Shown piece after piece: positions 48,289 through 56,582 of a DNA stretch of 64,000 nucleotides. The notes under the pieces were generated by a model that was not told where the DNA came from, made no database searches, and saw only the letters and a program-made list of their open reading frames with translations. Position 1 is the first letter of the stretch. Each line of letters starts with the position of its first letter. The position numbers and the translations under genes are program-made. This DNA is from Sphingomonas sp. IC081 (lineage in GTDB: Bacteria > Pseudomonadota > Alphaproteobacteria > Sphingomonadales > Sphingomonadaceae), in contig NZ_CP029761.1 in NCBI RefSeq assembly GCF_006874585.1, forward strand, positions 3,173,001 through 3,237,000. The letters run 5' to 3'.

Positions 48289-48741
48289 ATGATCCGCATA
48301 TTGATCGATGCCGACGCCTGCCCGGTGAAGGACGAAACCTACCGCGTGGCCGAGCGCACCAGAGTGCCGGTGGTGGTCGTGAGCAACAGCCCGATCCGGG
48401 TGCCGCAGAGCCCGCTCATCGCGCGCAAGGTGGTGAGCGACGCTTTCGATGCCGCCGACGACTGGATCGTCGAGAACACCGCGCCCGGCACCGTCGTCAT
48501 CACCGCCGACATCCTGCTGGCCGACCGCTGCCTCAAGCTGGGGGCGGACGTCATCGCGCCCAACGGCAAGCCCTTCACCACGTCCTCGATCGGCGGCGCC
48601 ATCGCCACCCGCGCGATCATGGCGGACCTGCGCGCCGGCGGCGACGTGATCGGCGGCCCGCCGCCGTTCAGCAAGGCGGATCGCTCGCGGTTCCTCTCCA
48701 GTCTCGATCAGGTGCTGGTAAAGCTGTTGCGGAAAGGCTGA
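48289..48741 (+). CDS. YaiI/YqxD family protein (DUF188)
   Basis: A 150-residue protein with the complete family pattern: DADACPVKDETYRVAERT at the N-terminus, then TADILLADRCLKLGADVI and NGKPFT, and the C-terminal GGPPPFSKADRSRFLSSLDQ. The fold is related to PIN-like nucleases, but activity is not established for the family. ATG 48289 matches the usual MRILIDADACP start. It stands alone between GST and the repeat-rich region. Confidence 0.93.
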   Translation: MIRILIDADACPVKDETYRVAERTRVPVVVVSNSPIRVPQSPLIARKVVSDAFDAADDWIVENTAPGTVVITADILLADRCLKLGADVIAPNGKPFTTSSIGGAIATRAIMADLRAGGDVIGGPPPFSKADRSRFLSSLDQVLVKLLRKG

Positions 48742-48748
48742 GTGTCCC

Positions 48749-48830
48749 CCCCATCCTGAAGGCGCCAGAGAGCGGGGAACCGCAGCGCCACGCCGCCGGG
48801 GGCTTCGACAGGTTCGGCCTGAGCGGGTGG
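48749..48830. repeat. paired CTGAGC/CTTCGAC intergenic repeat, copy 2
   Basis: A left unit CCCATCCTGAAGGCGCC is followed by AGAGAGCGGGG...CCGCAGCGCC and a right unit GGCTTCGACAGGTTCGGCCT (48801-48820). The order of segments matches 56089-56165. Just to the right, GGATTTTCAAAC near 48870 looks like one end of the modular hairpin element without the rest. Confidence 0.6.
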
Positions 48831-48913
48831 GGAGGTCGGCTTTGGGTGGGAAAGGGACTGTCGGGTTCGGATTTTCAAACACCAGTTGCTGATGCCAAAT
48901 CCGCACCAAGATC

Positions 48914-49298
48914 TTCGTCATTCCCGCGAAGGCGGGAATCCAGTCAACGCAGCGCTTCGAAGCCAAAGTCGATGGCGAGATCGCGCCACTGTGGATTGCC
49001 TTCTTCGATCAACCTGAGCTTCCAGTCACGGTTCCATTTCTTGATCCGCTTCTCTCGCTGGATCGCGTGCTCCATTGTCGCGTGCATTTCGAACCACACC
49101 AGCAGTTTGGTTCCATAGCGGGCGCTGAAGCCATCGAAGTGTTCGCTGCGGTGCTGGGCGATGCGCTGGATCAGGTTCGAGGTGGTGCCGGTGTAAAGTG
49201 TGCCGTTTCGCGCCGAAGCGAGAACATAGACGGTGGGCGCGAAGGTCTCCTTCATTGCGAGGTTGCTACTGGATTCCCGCCTTCGCGGGAATGACGAA
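48914..49298. mobile_element. cassette: GIY-YIG gene between perfect inverted REP-like palindromes
   Basis: Two 30-bp sequences at 48914-48943 and 49269-49298 are exact reverse complements. Each contains the hairpin core ATTCCCGCGAAGGCGGGAAT or its inverse. The gene between fills the space: its stop codon touches the left repeat (48944), and its start (49255) is 13 bp from the right one. The core is a variant of the dispersed units at 7817, 11952, 16007 and 29884. No target-site duplication is recognisable. Calling it mobile is inference. Confidence 0.7.
48944..49255 (-). CDS. GIY-YIG nuclease domain protein
   Basis: A 103-residue single-domain GIY-YIG protein of the short COG2827/UvrC-N-like type. 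The two tyrosine strands are VYVLASA (Tyr10) and TLYTGTTSN (Tyr21); Arg31 (LIQRIAQH) and Glu68 (AIQREKRIKKWNR) fit the catalytic Arg and Glu. The C-terminal LIEEGNPQWRDL is typical of the group. The start MKETFAPTVYVL is chosen because upstream codons read through the palindromic repeat. It probably nicks or cleaves DNA; its tight placement between inverted palindromes suggests those may be its targets. Confidence 0.9.
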   Translation of the reverse strand: MKETFAPTVYVLASARNGTLYTGTTSNLIQRIAQHRSEHFDGFSARYGTKLLVWFEMHATMEHAIQREKRIKKWNRDWKLRLIEEGNPQWRDLAIDFGFEALR

Positions 49299-49390
49299 TC
49301 GAGTGAACAATCGGCAAGCCATCCGGGTTCAACGAACGTCCGCAATGGGGCGAATCCGGAACGGCTGGTTTCGAATTGCCAATCGCGCTC

Positions 49391-50791
49391 CTACCCCGCC
49401 CCCAGCACCAGCCGCACCTCAAGCCCGCCGCCCGGCGCGTCGGTCAGTTCGACGCGGCCGTCGTGCAGCTTGGCCACCGCTTCCGCCAGCGCCAGCCCGA
49501 GCCCGGTTCCCGCCACCGAACGCGTCGGGTCCAGCCGGCCGAAGCGTTGCAGCGCGGCTTCGCGTTGCGCCTCGGGAATGCCCGGCCCGTTGTCGCGCAC
49601 GCCCAGCACGACGTGGCCGTTGTGCCTTGCCGCAAACACCGTGATCGCATTGCCGCCCTGCGCATACTTCACCGCATTGTCGACAAGGTTGCCCAGCGCC
49701 TGCCCCATCAGCTCGCGGTGGAGCAGCACGGCAAGCCCCTCCGGTGCCTCGGCGGTGAGCGCGAAACCCTCGTCCTCGGCATAAGGCTCGTAAAGCGCGG
49801 CAAGGTCTTCGAGGAAGGGGCCGAGCGCGGTCTGTTCGAAGCGCTCGCGGCCGATCCCCGCCTCGGCGCGGCCGATCTGGAGCGCGGTGGTGAGGATGCG
49901 GGTCAGCGTGTCGGCCTCGGCCAGGGCGCGGTTCATCGCCGCTTCCGCGGCCGGATCGCGCGCCTCTACCGCCGCCTGTTCCAGCGCCGAGCGCAGCCGC
50001 GTGACCGGCGAGCGCAAGTCGTGCGCCAGCCCTTCGGCCACCACCCGCAGTTCGCCCACCAGCGTCTCGATCCGCGCCAGCATCCCGTTGATCTCGCCCG
50101 CCAGCTCATCGAAGGCATCGCCCGAACCGTCGAGCGGCACCCGCGCGTCGAAGGCCCCGGCGCCGACCCGGTGCGCGGTCTGCGCCATGTCGTGCACGCG
50201 CCGGCCGACAAGGCGCGAGGTCAGGAACGCCACCAGCATCGTCAGCGGCAGCGCCAGCAGCAGCGCCGCCAGCAGCGCCTGCTCGAAACTGCGCTGGAGC
50301 TTGAGGTCGCGCCCGGTCTCGACCCCCGCCAGCAGGGTCGAGCCGTCGGGCAGGCGCGCCTCCACCAGCGTCATCAGCTCGGGCTGGGAAAAGTCGCTGC
50401 GGTAGAGCGTGGTCGAGAACCAGTCGCCCTGCTGCCAGTCGCCCCGCACATCGCCGCGCGGCGGCAGCGCATCGAGGTTGCCGGTCACGCGCCGGCCGTC
50501 CGGCCCGGCCAGCAGCATCACCGGGGCGCGGCGGCCCTCGGCGCGCAGGCGGGTGTCGATGGTGGTGCGCAGCCCGGCCATGCCGCCGTCCTCGTAGGCG
50601 GCAAGCAGATCGTCGCGCAGGTCCTCGACCAGCGCGTGCTGCTCGTCGCGCACGCTCTGCTGGCTGGAGATCCACACGAAGGCCAGCACCCCGCCGGTGG
50701 CGACCAGCTGGAACAGCACGACCGGGACAAACAGGCGGAACGAGGTGGAGCGCAGCAGCCGCGCCGCCCGCCGCCGGAGCTTTTCCCTCAA
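49391..50791 (-). CDS. sensor histidine kinase of the envelope-stress-type two-component system
   Basis: A 466-residue membrane kinase with helices at about 17-42 and 172-193 bracketing a 130-residue periplasmic sensor, then HAMP, a phospho-acceptor His257 in EGLAHDLRSPVTRLR, and the ATPase blocks NLVDNAVKYA, DNGPGIPE and GTGLGLALAEAV. The start is a TTG at 50791 (reads MREKLRRRAARLL), overlapping the regulator's stop as TTGA; no closer ATG gives the N-terminal helix. Signal unknown. It belongs to the operon divergent from the lipid-modification genes and may control them. Confidence 0.92.
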   Translation of the reverse strand: MREKLRRRAARLLRSTSFRLFVPVVLFQLVATGGVLAFVWISSQQSVRDEQHALVEDLRDDLLAAYEDGGMAGLRTTIDTRLRAEGRRAPVMLLAGPDGRRVTGNLDALPPRGDVRGDWQQGDWFSTTLYRSDFSQPELMTLVEARLPDGSTLLAGVETGRDLKLQRSFEQALLAALLLALPLTMLVAFLTSRLVGRRVHDMAQTAHRVGAGAFDARVPLDGSGDAFDELAGEINGMLARIETLVGELRVVAEGLAHDLRSPVTRLRSALEQAAVEARDPAAEAAMNRALAEADTLTRILTTALQIGRAEAGIGRERFEQTALGPFLEDLAALYEPYAEDEGFALTAEAPEGLAVLLHRELMGQALGNLVDNAVKYAQGGNAITVFAARHNGHVVLGVRDNGPGIPEAQREAALQRFGRLDPTRSVAGTGLGLALAEAVAKLHDGRVELTDAPGGGLEVRLVLGAG

Positions 50792-51474
50792 GCCGAAAGG
50801 CCCAGCCGGTAGCCCGCCCCGCGCACGGTGTGGAGCAGCGGCGCGGCGCCATCCTCGTCGAGCTTGCGGCGCAAGCGGCTGACGTGGACGTCGATCACGT
50901 TGGTGCCGGGATCGAAGTGATAGTCCCACACCGCCTCCAGCAGCAACGTGCGGGTCACCACTTCGTCGACATGGCGCAGGAAATATTCGAGCAGACGAAA
51001 CTCGCGCGGCTGCAGGTCAATCGCGCGGCTGCCGCGCTTCACCTTGCGGGCGAGCAGGTCCATCTCGAGATCGCCGCAGGACAGCCGCGTCTCCACGGCG
51101 CTCTGGCTGGCGCCGCGCTTCACCAAGAGCCGCACGCGGGCGAGCAGTTCGGCAAAGGCGAAGGGCTTGGTGAGATAGTCGTCCGCGCCCGACGTCAGCC
51201 CGGTCACGCGGTCGTCGGTCGAGCCCATGGCCGAAAGCACGATCACCGGCGTCTCGATGCCGCCCGCGCGCAGCGCGCCGAGCACCGACATGCCGTCCAT
51301 CTGCGGGATCATCCGGTCCAGCACGATGGCGTCGTAGGTGCCGTCGCTGGCGAGGAACAGCGCGTCGCGCCCGTTGCCCGCCTTGTCGACCACAAAACCT
51401 TCCTCGGCGAACCCTTTCACGATGTAGGTCGCGGTGGCCTCGTCATCCTCGACCACCAGCAGCTTGTGCCCCAT
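50788..51474 (-). CDS. OmpR-family response regulator
   Basis: A 228-residue regulator. The receiver domain has the acidic pair Asp10/Asp11, the phosphorylation site Asp53 (IVLDRMIPQMDG) and Lys in YLTKPFAF. The C-terminal winged helix is OmpR-type (LQPREFRLLEYFLRH, TNVIDVHVSRLRRKLD, HTVRGAGYRL). The start MGHKLLVVEDD is favoured over an ATG nine codons upstream because it sits at the normal start of the receiver fold. Coupled to the kinase by a 4-bp overlap. Confidence 0.94.
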   Translation of the reverse strand: MGHKLLVVEDDEATATYIVKGFAEEGFVVDKAGNGRDALFLASDGTYDAIVLDRMIPQMDGMSVLGALRAGGIETPVIVLSAMGSTDDRVTGLTSGADDYLTKPFAFAELLARVRLLVKRGASQSAVETRLSCGDLEMDLLARKVKRGSRAIDLQPREFRLLEYFLRHVDEVVTRTLLLEAVWDYHFDPGTNVIDVHVSRLRRKLDEDGAAPLLHTVRGAGYRLGLSA

Positions 51475-51518
51475 GCCTTGCTTTCCCGCCTCCGCCAGCA
51501 TTTGCGTGCTCCGGCAGA

Positions 51519-52010
51519 TCAGCGATTGCCGGGCTGCGGCGAACCGGCCAGGTCGATCCTGCGAACCGCGCCGAGATGCACCACATCGAGGTGCATAGGC
51601 CGTGCCCCGCGCTCAGACAACTCCTGCGCAAGGGTGGAAAACGAGCTGGCCTGCGCACCGTCCACATCGACGATGCGGTCGCCCACCACCAGCCCGGCAT
51701 GTTCGGCATGGCCGTCCGAGCGCACCGAGGTGACGACCAGCCCGGGCTTGCCGTCGGGCAGGTCGTCGGCGGTGAAGTCCAGCACGCGGCGGCTCGCCTC
51801 GTCCTGCGCGGCGGTCTCGTGCACGGCGGCGGCATCGGGCCCGGCAAGACCGAAGTGGTGCTGCGCCCACAAGTCGCCCCAGGTCAGCGCCCCGGTCACC
51901 GCCAGCAGCGCCCCCAGCATCGGCAGCAGGTCGAGCACGCGGCGCTTCGCGTCGTAGGGGAAGCCGGGATCGACCTCGGGGCCGGTACGGACATCGTCTG
52001 CGTCGGTCAT
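51519..52010 (-). CDS. PDZ-domain membrane protein, first gene of the two-component operon
   Basis: A 163-residue protein with a short cytoplasmic N-terminus, one membrane helix (about residues 27-48, LLPMLGALLAVTGALTWGDL) and a periplasmic PDZ domain (GLVVTSVRSDGHAEHAGLVV, GDRIVDVDG). No protease domain is attached. It precedes the response regulator by 44 bp. A membrane-tethered PDZ protein beside a sensor kinase could bind exposed C-termini of misfolded envelope proteins and pass that on as a signal; this is inference. Confidence 0.87.
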   Translation of the reverse strand: MTDADDVRTGPEVDPGFPYDAKRRVLDLLPMLGALLAVTGALTWGDLWAQHHFGLAGPDAAAVHETAAQDEASRRVLDFTADDLPDGKPGLVVTSVRSDGHAEHAGLVVGDRIVDVDGAQASSFSTLAQELSERGARPMHLDVVHLGAVRRIDLAGSPQPGNR

Positions 52011-52186
52011 CTCTCGTCCAGTTCACGCCAGAGAGGGAGCGGGGCACGCGATCGTCGGATGCGCGAACCTTCCGCTCAAGCACACCCTTGAGCCTGACTA
52101 TCGCAGGGTGACGCGGCAAAGTCACATTAAGGAAATTCCATGTTCGCTCCACCCTGCGGCAAGCCGGGGAGGTGCAGGCACGCACC

Positions 52187-53005
52187 ATGAAAAGGGCTGC
52201 CTATTCCCCCCGCCTGACTTCCAACCTGGGCCCCTCCAACCTAGGCTGGCGCCAGCACCGCCGCCGGACCCGCTACGCGCTGGTTGCGGCGCTGGTGGCC
52301 GTACTCGGCGTGCTCGGCTGGCTGGCCTGGCTCGGCGCCTTCGACGCCAGCCCCTTGCGCGCGCTGGCCCCGCGCGGCGACAGCCGCAAGGACTATGCCG
52401 CCGTGCTGATCTCGGGCGACATGGGCCCGCGCGCGGGGATGGGTGCGCCGGTGGCCCAGGGGCTTGCCGACCACGGCGTCGCCGCCGTCTCGATCAATGC
52501 GCTGAACTACTTCCGTGTCCGCCGCAGCCCTGCCGAGGTGAGCGCGATCCTGGCGCAGGCAATCCGCCGGGCAATGGCGCTGGGGCACGTCGGCAAGGTG
52601 GTGGTGCTGGGCCAGTCGTTCGGCGCCGACATGGTCCATGTCGGCCTCGAGCACCTGCCGGCGGACCTGCGCGCCCATGTCGCCCTGGTGGTGCTGACGG
52701 TGCCCACGCGCACCGTGTTCCTGCGCGTCTCGCCGCTCGAATGGCTGGACCGGACTACGCCCGACGCCATGGCCATCACCAGCGCCCGCAAGCTCGACTG
52801 GGTGCCGGTGGTCTGCATTCGCGGCCAGCAGGAGACCGACAGCCTCTGCCCGCTGCTGCACCTGCCCCGCCTGACCCAGCTGGCCCTGCCCGGCGACCAT
52901 TACCTCGAACATGACGCCGACCGGGTGTTCACCACCATCCGCACGGTGATCGCCGCCCATTTCCAGCCCGCGCACCTGACCCGCCTTCCGGAGCCTGCCC
53001 GATGA
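52187..53005 (+). CDS. VirJ/AcvB-like alpha/beta-hydrolase
   Basis: A 272-residue protein with one N-terminal membrane anchor (about residues 29-50) and a periplasmic hydrolase domain of the VirJ type. AVLISGDMGPRAGMGAPVAQ starts the domain, Ser144 sits in the nucleophile elbow LGQSFGADMVH, and GDHYLEHD supplies the C-terminal His. In Agrobacterium, AcvB (two such domains) hydrolyses lysyl-phosphatidylglycerol made by LpiA. The operon here includes an MprF/LpiA-type protein, so the same lipid role is likely. The start could also be a GTG at 52172. Confidence 0.88.
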   Translation: MKRAAYSPRLTSNLGPSNLGWRQHRRRTRYALVAALVAVLGVLGWLAWLGAFDASPLRALAPRGDSRKDYAAVLISGDMGPRAGMGAPVAQGLADHGVAAVSINALNYFRVRRSPAEVSAILAQAIRRAMALGHVGKVVVLGQSFGADMVHVGLEHLPADLRAHVALVVLTVPTRTVFLRVSPLEWLDRTTPDAMAITSARKLDWVPVVCIRGQQETDSLCPLLHLPRLTQLALPGDHYLEHDADRVFTTIRTVIAAHFQPAHLTRLPEPAR

Positions 53006-53472
53006 TCCGCCGCCTGCTGACGCACAGCCGCGCCCTTACGCTCACCCTCAGCCTCAGCCTGACGCTCGGCGTGCTGGGCGCTCTCGCCTCGGCCTCTCCG
53101 GCCGCCGCCGTGCCAGGCGTCGCCGCGCAGCGCCTGCTGAACCCCTATGGCCGCTGGCTCAACCCGGCGGGCGACGTCGAGGTTTCGGTCGCGCCTTGCG
53201 GCACGCTGCTGTGCGGCACGGTGACCTGGGTCGGCGGACAGGCGCTGGCCGACGCCGCCGACGCCGGGGTCTCCCACCTCGTCGGCACCCAGCTGCTGCA
53301 GGGCTACCGGCGGCAGGACGCGGGCAACTGGCAGGGGCAGGTCTTTGTGCCCGACATGGGCTCGACCTTCTTCTCGCGCATCCACCAGCCGGACGACGGC
53401 CACCTCAAGATCAGCGGCTGCATCCTCCACGGCCTGCTGTGCAAGTCGCAGGTCTGGACGCGGCGACCGTGA
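53002..53472 (+). CDS. DUF2147 secreted protein
   Basis: A 156-residue exported protein with signal peptide (about 35 residues, ending SPAAA-VP) and a DUF2147 beta-rich domain (YGRWLNPAGDVEVSVAPCGT, LCGTVTWVGG, GQVFVPDMGSTFFSRI, KISGCILHGLLCKSQVW). Four cysteines could form disulfides. It overlaps the VirJ-like stop by 4 bp (ATGA) and the mprF start by 4 bp (GTGA), so all three are translated together. DUF2147 has no settled function; placement suggests help in lipid modification or envelope stress. Confidence 0.9.
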   Translation: MIRRLLTHSRALTLTLSLSLTLGVLGALASASPAAAVPGVAAQRLLNPYGRWLNPAGDVEVSVAPCGTLLCGTVTWVGGQALADAADAGVSHLVGTQLLQGYRRQDAGNWQGQVFVPDMGSTFFSRIHQPDDGHLKISGCILHGLLCKSQVWTRRP

Positions 53473-56057
53473 ACCGGCCCGCCCCCCTTTCACAGCTGAA
53501 ACCGCTGGTCCATCGGCTGGCGGTTCCCGCGCAGCTGGTGCTGGCCGCCCTGATACTGGTGCTGGCGGGCATGAGCCTGCGCCACATGGCGATGCGGCTG
53601 GACCTCCACGCGGTGCTGCGCGATGCCCGCGCCCTGCCGGTCTGGCGGCTGGGGGCGGCATTGGCCTTCACCGCCGCAAGCTACCTGCTGCTGACGATCT
53701 ACGACGTCATGGCCCTGCGCGCGATCAACAGGCCGCTGCCCTGGCGCGCCGCCGCGCTGGCCTCGTTCACCAGCTACACGCTGAGCCACAATCTCGGCTT
53801 CGGCATCATCACCGGGGCCGCCGCGCGGCTGCGCGTCTATGGCGCGCGCGGCCTCTCGACCGGAGAGGTCGCGCGGGTCACCGCGATTGCCGGGGTCACG
53901 TTCTGGAGCGGCGTGCTCGCCTCCGCCGCGCTGGCGCTGCTGGTCCACCGTCAGCCGCTGGTGGTCCCGGGCCATGTCCTGTCGCTGGCCATGCAGCACG
54001 CGGCGGGCGCCGGGTTGCTGGTCCTGCTCGTTCTCGCCGCCCTGCTCGGCAAGCGCTGGCACCTGCCCGGCCCCGGCGGCATGGCGCGCATGACCATGGC
54101 GGCGCTGGCGGACATCGCCACCGCCTGCGCCGCACTTTTCGTGCTGCTGCCTCCGGTACTGGCTCAGGGGGCCCCGGCGCTCTACGCCCCGCTGCTGCTC
54201 GCCTATGTGCTGGCCATCGTTGTCGCGCTGGTGAGCCACGTGCCCGGCGGCCTCGGCGTGTTCGAGGCCACGATGGTCGCGCTCTGCCCGCAAGTGCCGC
54301 CGGGCATGCTGCTTTCCGCGCTACTGGTCTACCGCATCGTCTATTACCTGCTGCCGCTCTGCGCCGCGCTGGTCTTGCTGCTGCACCACGAGCATGCCCG
54401 CTGGAAACGCCCGGCGGGCCTTGCCCTCAAAGCCGGCGAGACGATGCTCACCGCGCTGGCCCCGCGCGCGGTCGCGCTGCTGGTGTTCCTGGGCGGCGGC
54501 GTGCTGCTGCTTTCCGGCGCGACGCCAGCCCTGCCCGAGCGCATGGCCGCGATCCGGGGCCTCGTGCCGCTGCCGTTTGTCGAGGCCTCGCAGATCGCCG
54601 CCAGCCTTGTCGGCACCCTGCTGCTGGTCCTGGCCCCGGCGCTCTACCGCCGCCTCGACGCCGCCTTCCTGCTCACCCGCGCGCTCCTGGTGGCGGGCGC
54701 GGCGTTCTCGCTCGCCAAGGGGCTCGACTATGAGGAGGCGATGACCCTGCTGGCGGTCGCGGGGGTGCTGCAACTGGCAAGAGGCGGCTTCTGGCGGCGC
54801 ACCGCGCTCACCACCGACGTGATGAGCGCCAACTGGATCCTCGCCATGGTGGCGACGATCACGCTGGTCATCGTGATCGGCTATTTCACCCAGACCTTCC
54901 CGGCCTATCGCGGCAGCCTCTGGTGGAAGTTCGCCTGGTCGGGCGATGCCTCGCGCTACATGCGGGCGAGCTTTGCCGTCGCCGTGGCGACCGGCGCCTT
55001 CGTGGTGCTGGCGCTGCTGCGCCCTTCGCGCCACTGCGGCCTGCCCGACGAAGGCCCGGTGGACGTGGACGAGGCGCTCACCCACGCGGTCCGCTCGGAA
55101 TCGATGCTGGCGCTGACCGGGGACAAGCTGTTCCTGGCCGGCCCCTGCAACCGCAGCCTGCTGATGTACCAGGTGCGCGGCCATTCCTGGATCGTCATGG
55201 GCGATCCGGTGGGCGAGCAGGCGGACTGGCCCGAACTGCTCTGGCGCCTGCGCGAACGGGCCGACGCCAACCAGGGCCGGGTGCTGCTCTATCAGGTCAC
55301 CCCCGCGGTGCTGCCCATCGCCATCGACATGGGCCTGCAACTGATGAAATACGGCGAGGAAGCCCGCGTCGACCTTGCCCACTTCTCGCTCGACGGCCCC
55401 GCCGCCCGCCCGCTGCGCCACGCCGTGCGCCGGGCCGAGCGGGAAGGCGCGGAGTTCTCCATCGTCCCCGCCGCCCGCGTGCCCGCGATCATGGGCGACC
55501 TGCGGCTGGTCTCCGACGAATGGCTGCGCGCCAAGGGCCAGCGCGAGAAAGCCTTCAGCGTCGGCCGCTTCGACGAGGCCTATATCGCCCGCTGCGACGT
55601 AGCGGTGGTGCGCAAGCAAGGGGCGATCGTCGCCTTCGCCAACCTGTGGAAGACGGCGGGGCGCGAGGAACTCTCGGTAGACCTCATGCGCCACCGCGCC
55701 GACGTGCCTTATGGCTGCATGGACTTCCTGTTCACCCGCCTGATGCTCTGGGGCCGGCAGGAGGGTTATGCCTGGTTCAACCTCGGCCTCGCGCCGCTGT
55801 CGGGCATCGAGGCCCGCCGCCTCGCCCCGACATGGGCGCGCGCGGCCGGCATGCTGTTCCGCCACGGCGCCGCATTCTACGGCTTCGAGGGCCTGCGCAA
55901 CTACAAGGAGAAGTTCGCGCCCTTGTGGGAACCCCGCTTCATCGCCTGCCACGGCGGTGTCGCGACCGGCCGCGCGCTGCTCGACCTGCAAGCCCTGATC
56001 GGCGACGGGCGGAGTGCGGGGAAATTGCGCGCAGGGCAGCGCAAGACGGCGTCGTAA
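53469..56057 (+). CDS. mprF: phosphatidylglycerol lysyltransferase/flippase, MprF-LpiA type
   Basis: An 862-residue bifunctional membrane protein. Residues about 15-520 contain some 14 membrane helices (flippase domain, with VSHVPGGLGVFEATMVAL). Residues 560-850 are the DUF2156 aminoacyltransferase domain, with MYQVRGHSWIVMGDPVG, FDEAYIARCDVAVVR, DLMRHRADVPYGCMDFLFTR and NYKEKFAPLWEPRFIAC. It adds an amino acid, usually lysine, to phosphatidylglycerol, lowering the negative surface charge and giving resistance to acid or cationic peptides. The start is GTG 53469. Confidence 0.93.
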   Translation: MNRPAPLSQLKPLVHRLAVPAQLVLAALILVLAGMSLRHMAMRLDLHAVLRDARALPVWRLGAALAFTAASYLLLTIYDVMALRAINRPLPWRAAALASFTSYTLSHNLGFGIITGAAARLRVYGARGLSTGEVARVTAIAGVTFWSGVLASAALALLVHRQPLVVPGHVLSLAMQHAAGAGLLVLLVLAALLGKRWHLPGPGGMARMTMAALADIATACAALFVLLPPVLAQGAPALYAPLLLAYVLAIVVALVSHVPGGLGVFEATMVALCPQVPPGMLLSALLVYRIVYYLLPLCAALVLLLHHEHARWKRPAGLALKAGETMLTALAPRAVALLVFLGGGVLLLSGATPALPERMAAIRGLVPLPFVEASQIAASLVGTLLLVLAPALYRRLDAAFLLTRALLVAGAAFSLAKGLDYEEAMTLLAVAGVLQLARGGFWRRTALTTDVMSANWILAMVATITLVIVIGYFTQTFPAYRGSLWWKFAWSGDASRYMRASFAVAVATGAFVVLALLRPSRHCGLPDEGPVDVDEALTHAVRSESMLALTGDKLFLAGPCNRSLLMYQVRGHSWIVMGDPVGEQADWPELLWRLRERADANQGRVLLYQVTPAVLPIAIDMGLQLMKYGEEARVDLAHFSLDGPAARPLRHAVRRAEREGAEFSIVPAARVPAIMGDLRLVSDEWLRAKGQREKAFSVGRFDEAYIARCDVAVVRKQGAIVAFANLWKTAGREELSVDLMRHRADVPYGCMDFLFTRLMLWGRQEGYAWFNLGLAPLSGIEARRLAPTWARAAGMLFRHGAAFYGFEGLRNYKEKFAPLWEPRFIACHGGVATGRALLDLQALIGDGRSAGKLRAGQRKTAS

Positions 56058-56088
56058 GCGCGCTTCCCAAATACCCCCGCCCACCCCG

Positions 56089-56165
56089 CTCATGCTGAGC
56101 GTGTCGAGGCATCGAGAGCCACAGCGCCCGGCCTCGGGGCCTTCGACAGGCTCAGGCCGGGCGGG
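56089..56165. repeat. paired CTGAGC/CTTCGAC intergenic repeat, copy 3
   Basis: A left unit CTCATGCTGAGCGTGTCGAG is inverted against CTTCGACAGGCTCAGG on the right (56141-56156), with CGAGAGCCACAGCGCC between. It lies just after mprF. It is the clearest paired copy of this family in the window. Confidence 0.75.
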
Positions 56166-56203
56166 ATTGGAATGTCGGAGTTCGGGCGCGGCCCGGACGG
56201 CGG

Positions 56204-56485
56204 CTACCCCTCCCGCCGCTCGAACGAGACCGGCACGGCCAGCCTGAACGGCAGGTCGGGCGAGGCGATCCGCGATTCGGTGCCGTTGTCATGGATCAGC
56301 ACCGCGCGGCCGACCCCCGGCGTTGCCACCACGGCGACCACGCTATCGACCCATTCGTGCAGCAGTGCCTTGGCACGGGCCAGTTCGGCCTCGGCGCGGG
56401 TGGTGGTGCCCGAGGCTTCGAGTTCGGCTTCGAGTTCGACGATCCGCGCGGTCGCCTCGCCGATGCGGTCGGTGTTCTCGCTCAT
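56204..56485 (-). CDS. small coiled-coil hypothetical protein
   Basis: A 93-residue soluble protein. Residues 1-45 form a likely coiled coil (RIGEATARIVELEAELEASG, then AEAELARAKALLHEW) and the rest a small beta-rich tail (GVGRAVLIHDNGTESRIASP). GAGG lies upstream of the ATG. No family recognised and no functional link to neighbours is evident; it stands alone between mprF and the L,D-transpeptidase. Confidence 0.7.
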   Translation of the reverse strand: MSENTDRIGEATARIVELEAELEASGTTTRAEAELARAKALLHEWVDSVVAVVATPGVGRAVLIHDNGTESRIASPDLPFRLAVPVSFERREG

Positions 56486-56582
56486 GATCGGGGTTCCTCG
56501 GCAAACATCGTTCGCCTAGGTGGCCACCCCTGCCGGATGAGGCAAGGCCCCGGCAATCGCTGGCGCGTTGAGTTTTTGTCGG

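Noticed and set aside
48914..49298. The GIY-YIG cassette as a classical insertion sequence
   Set aside because: No transposase domain and no target-site duplication at the outer edges; the repeats are hairpin palindromes shared with stand-alone elements, so a separate mechanism is more likely.
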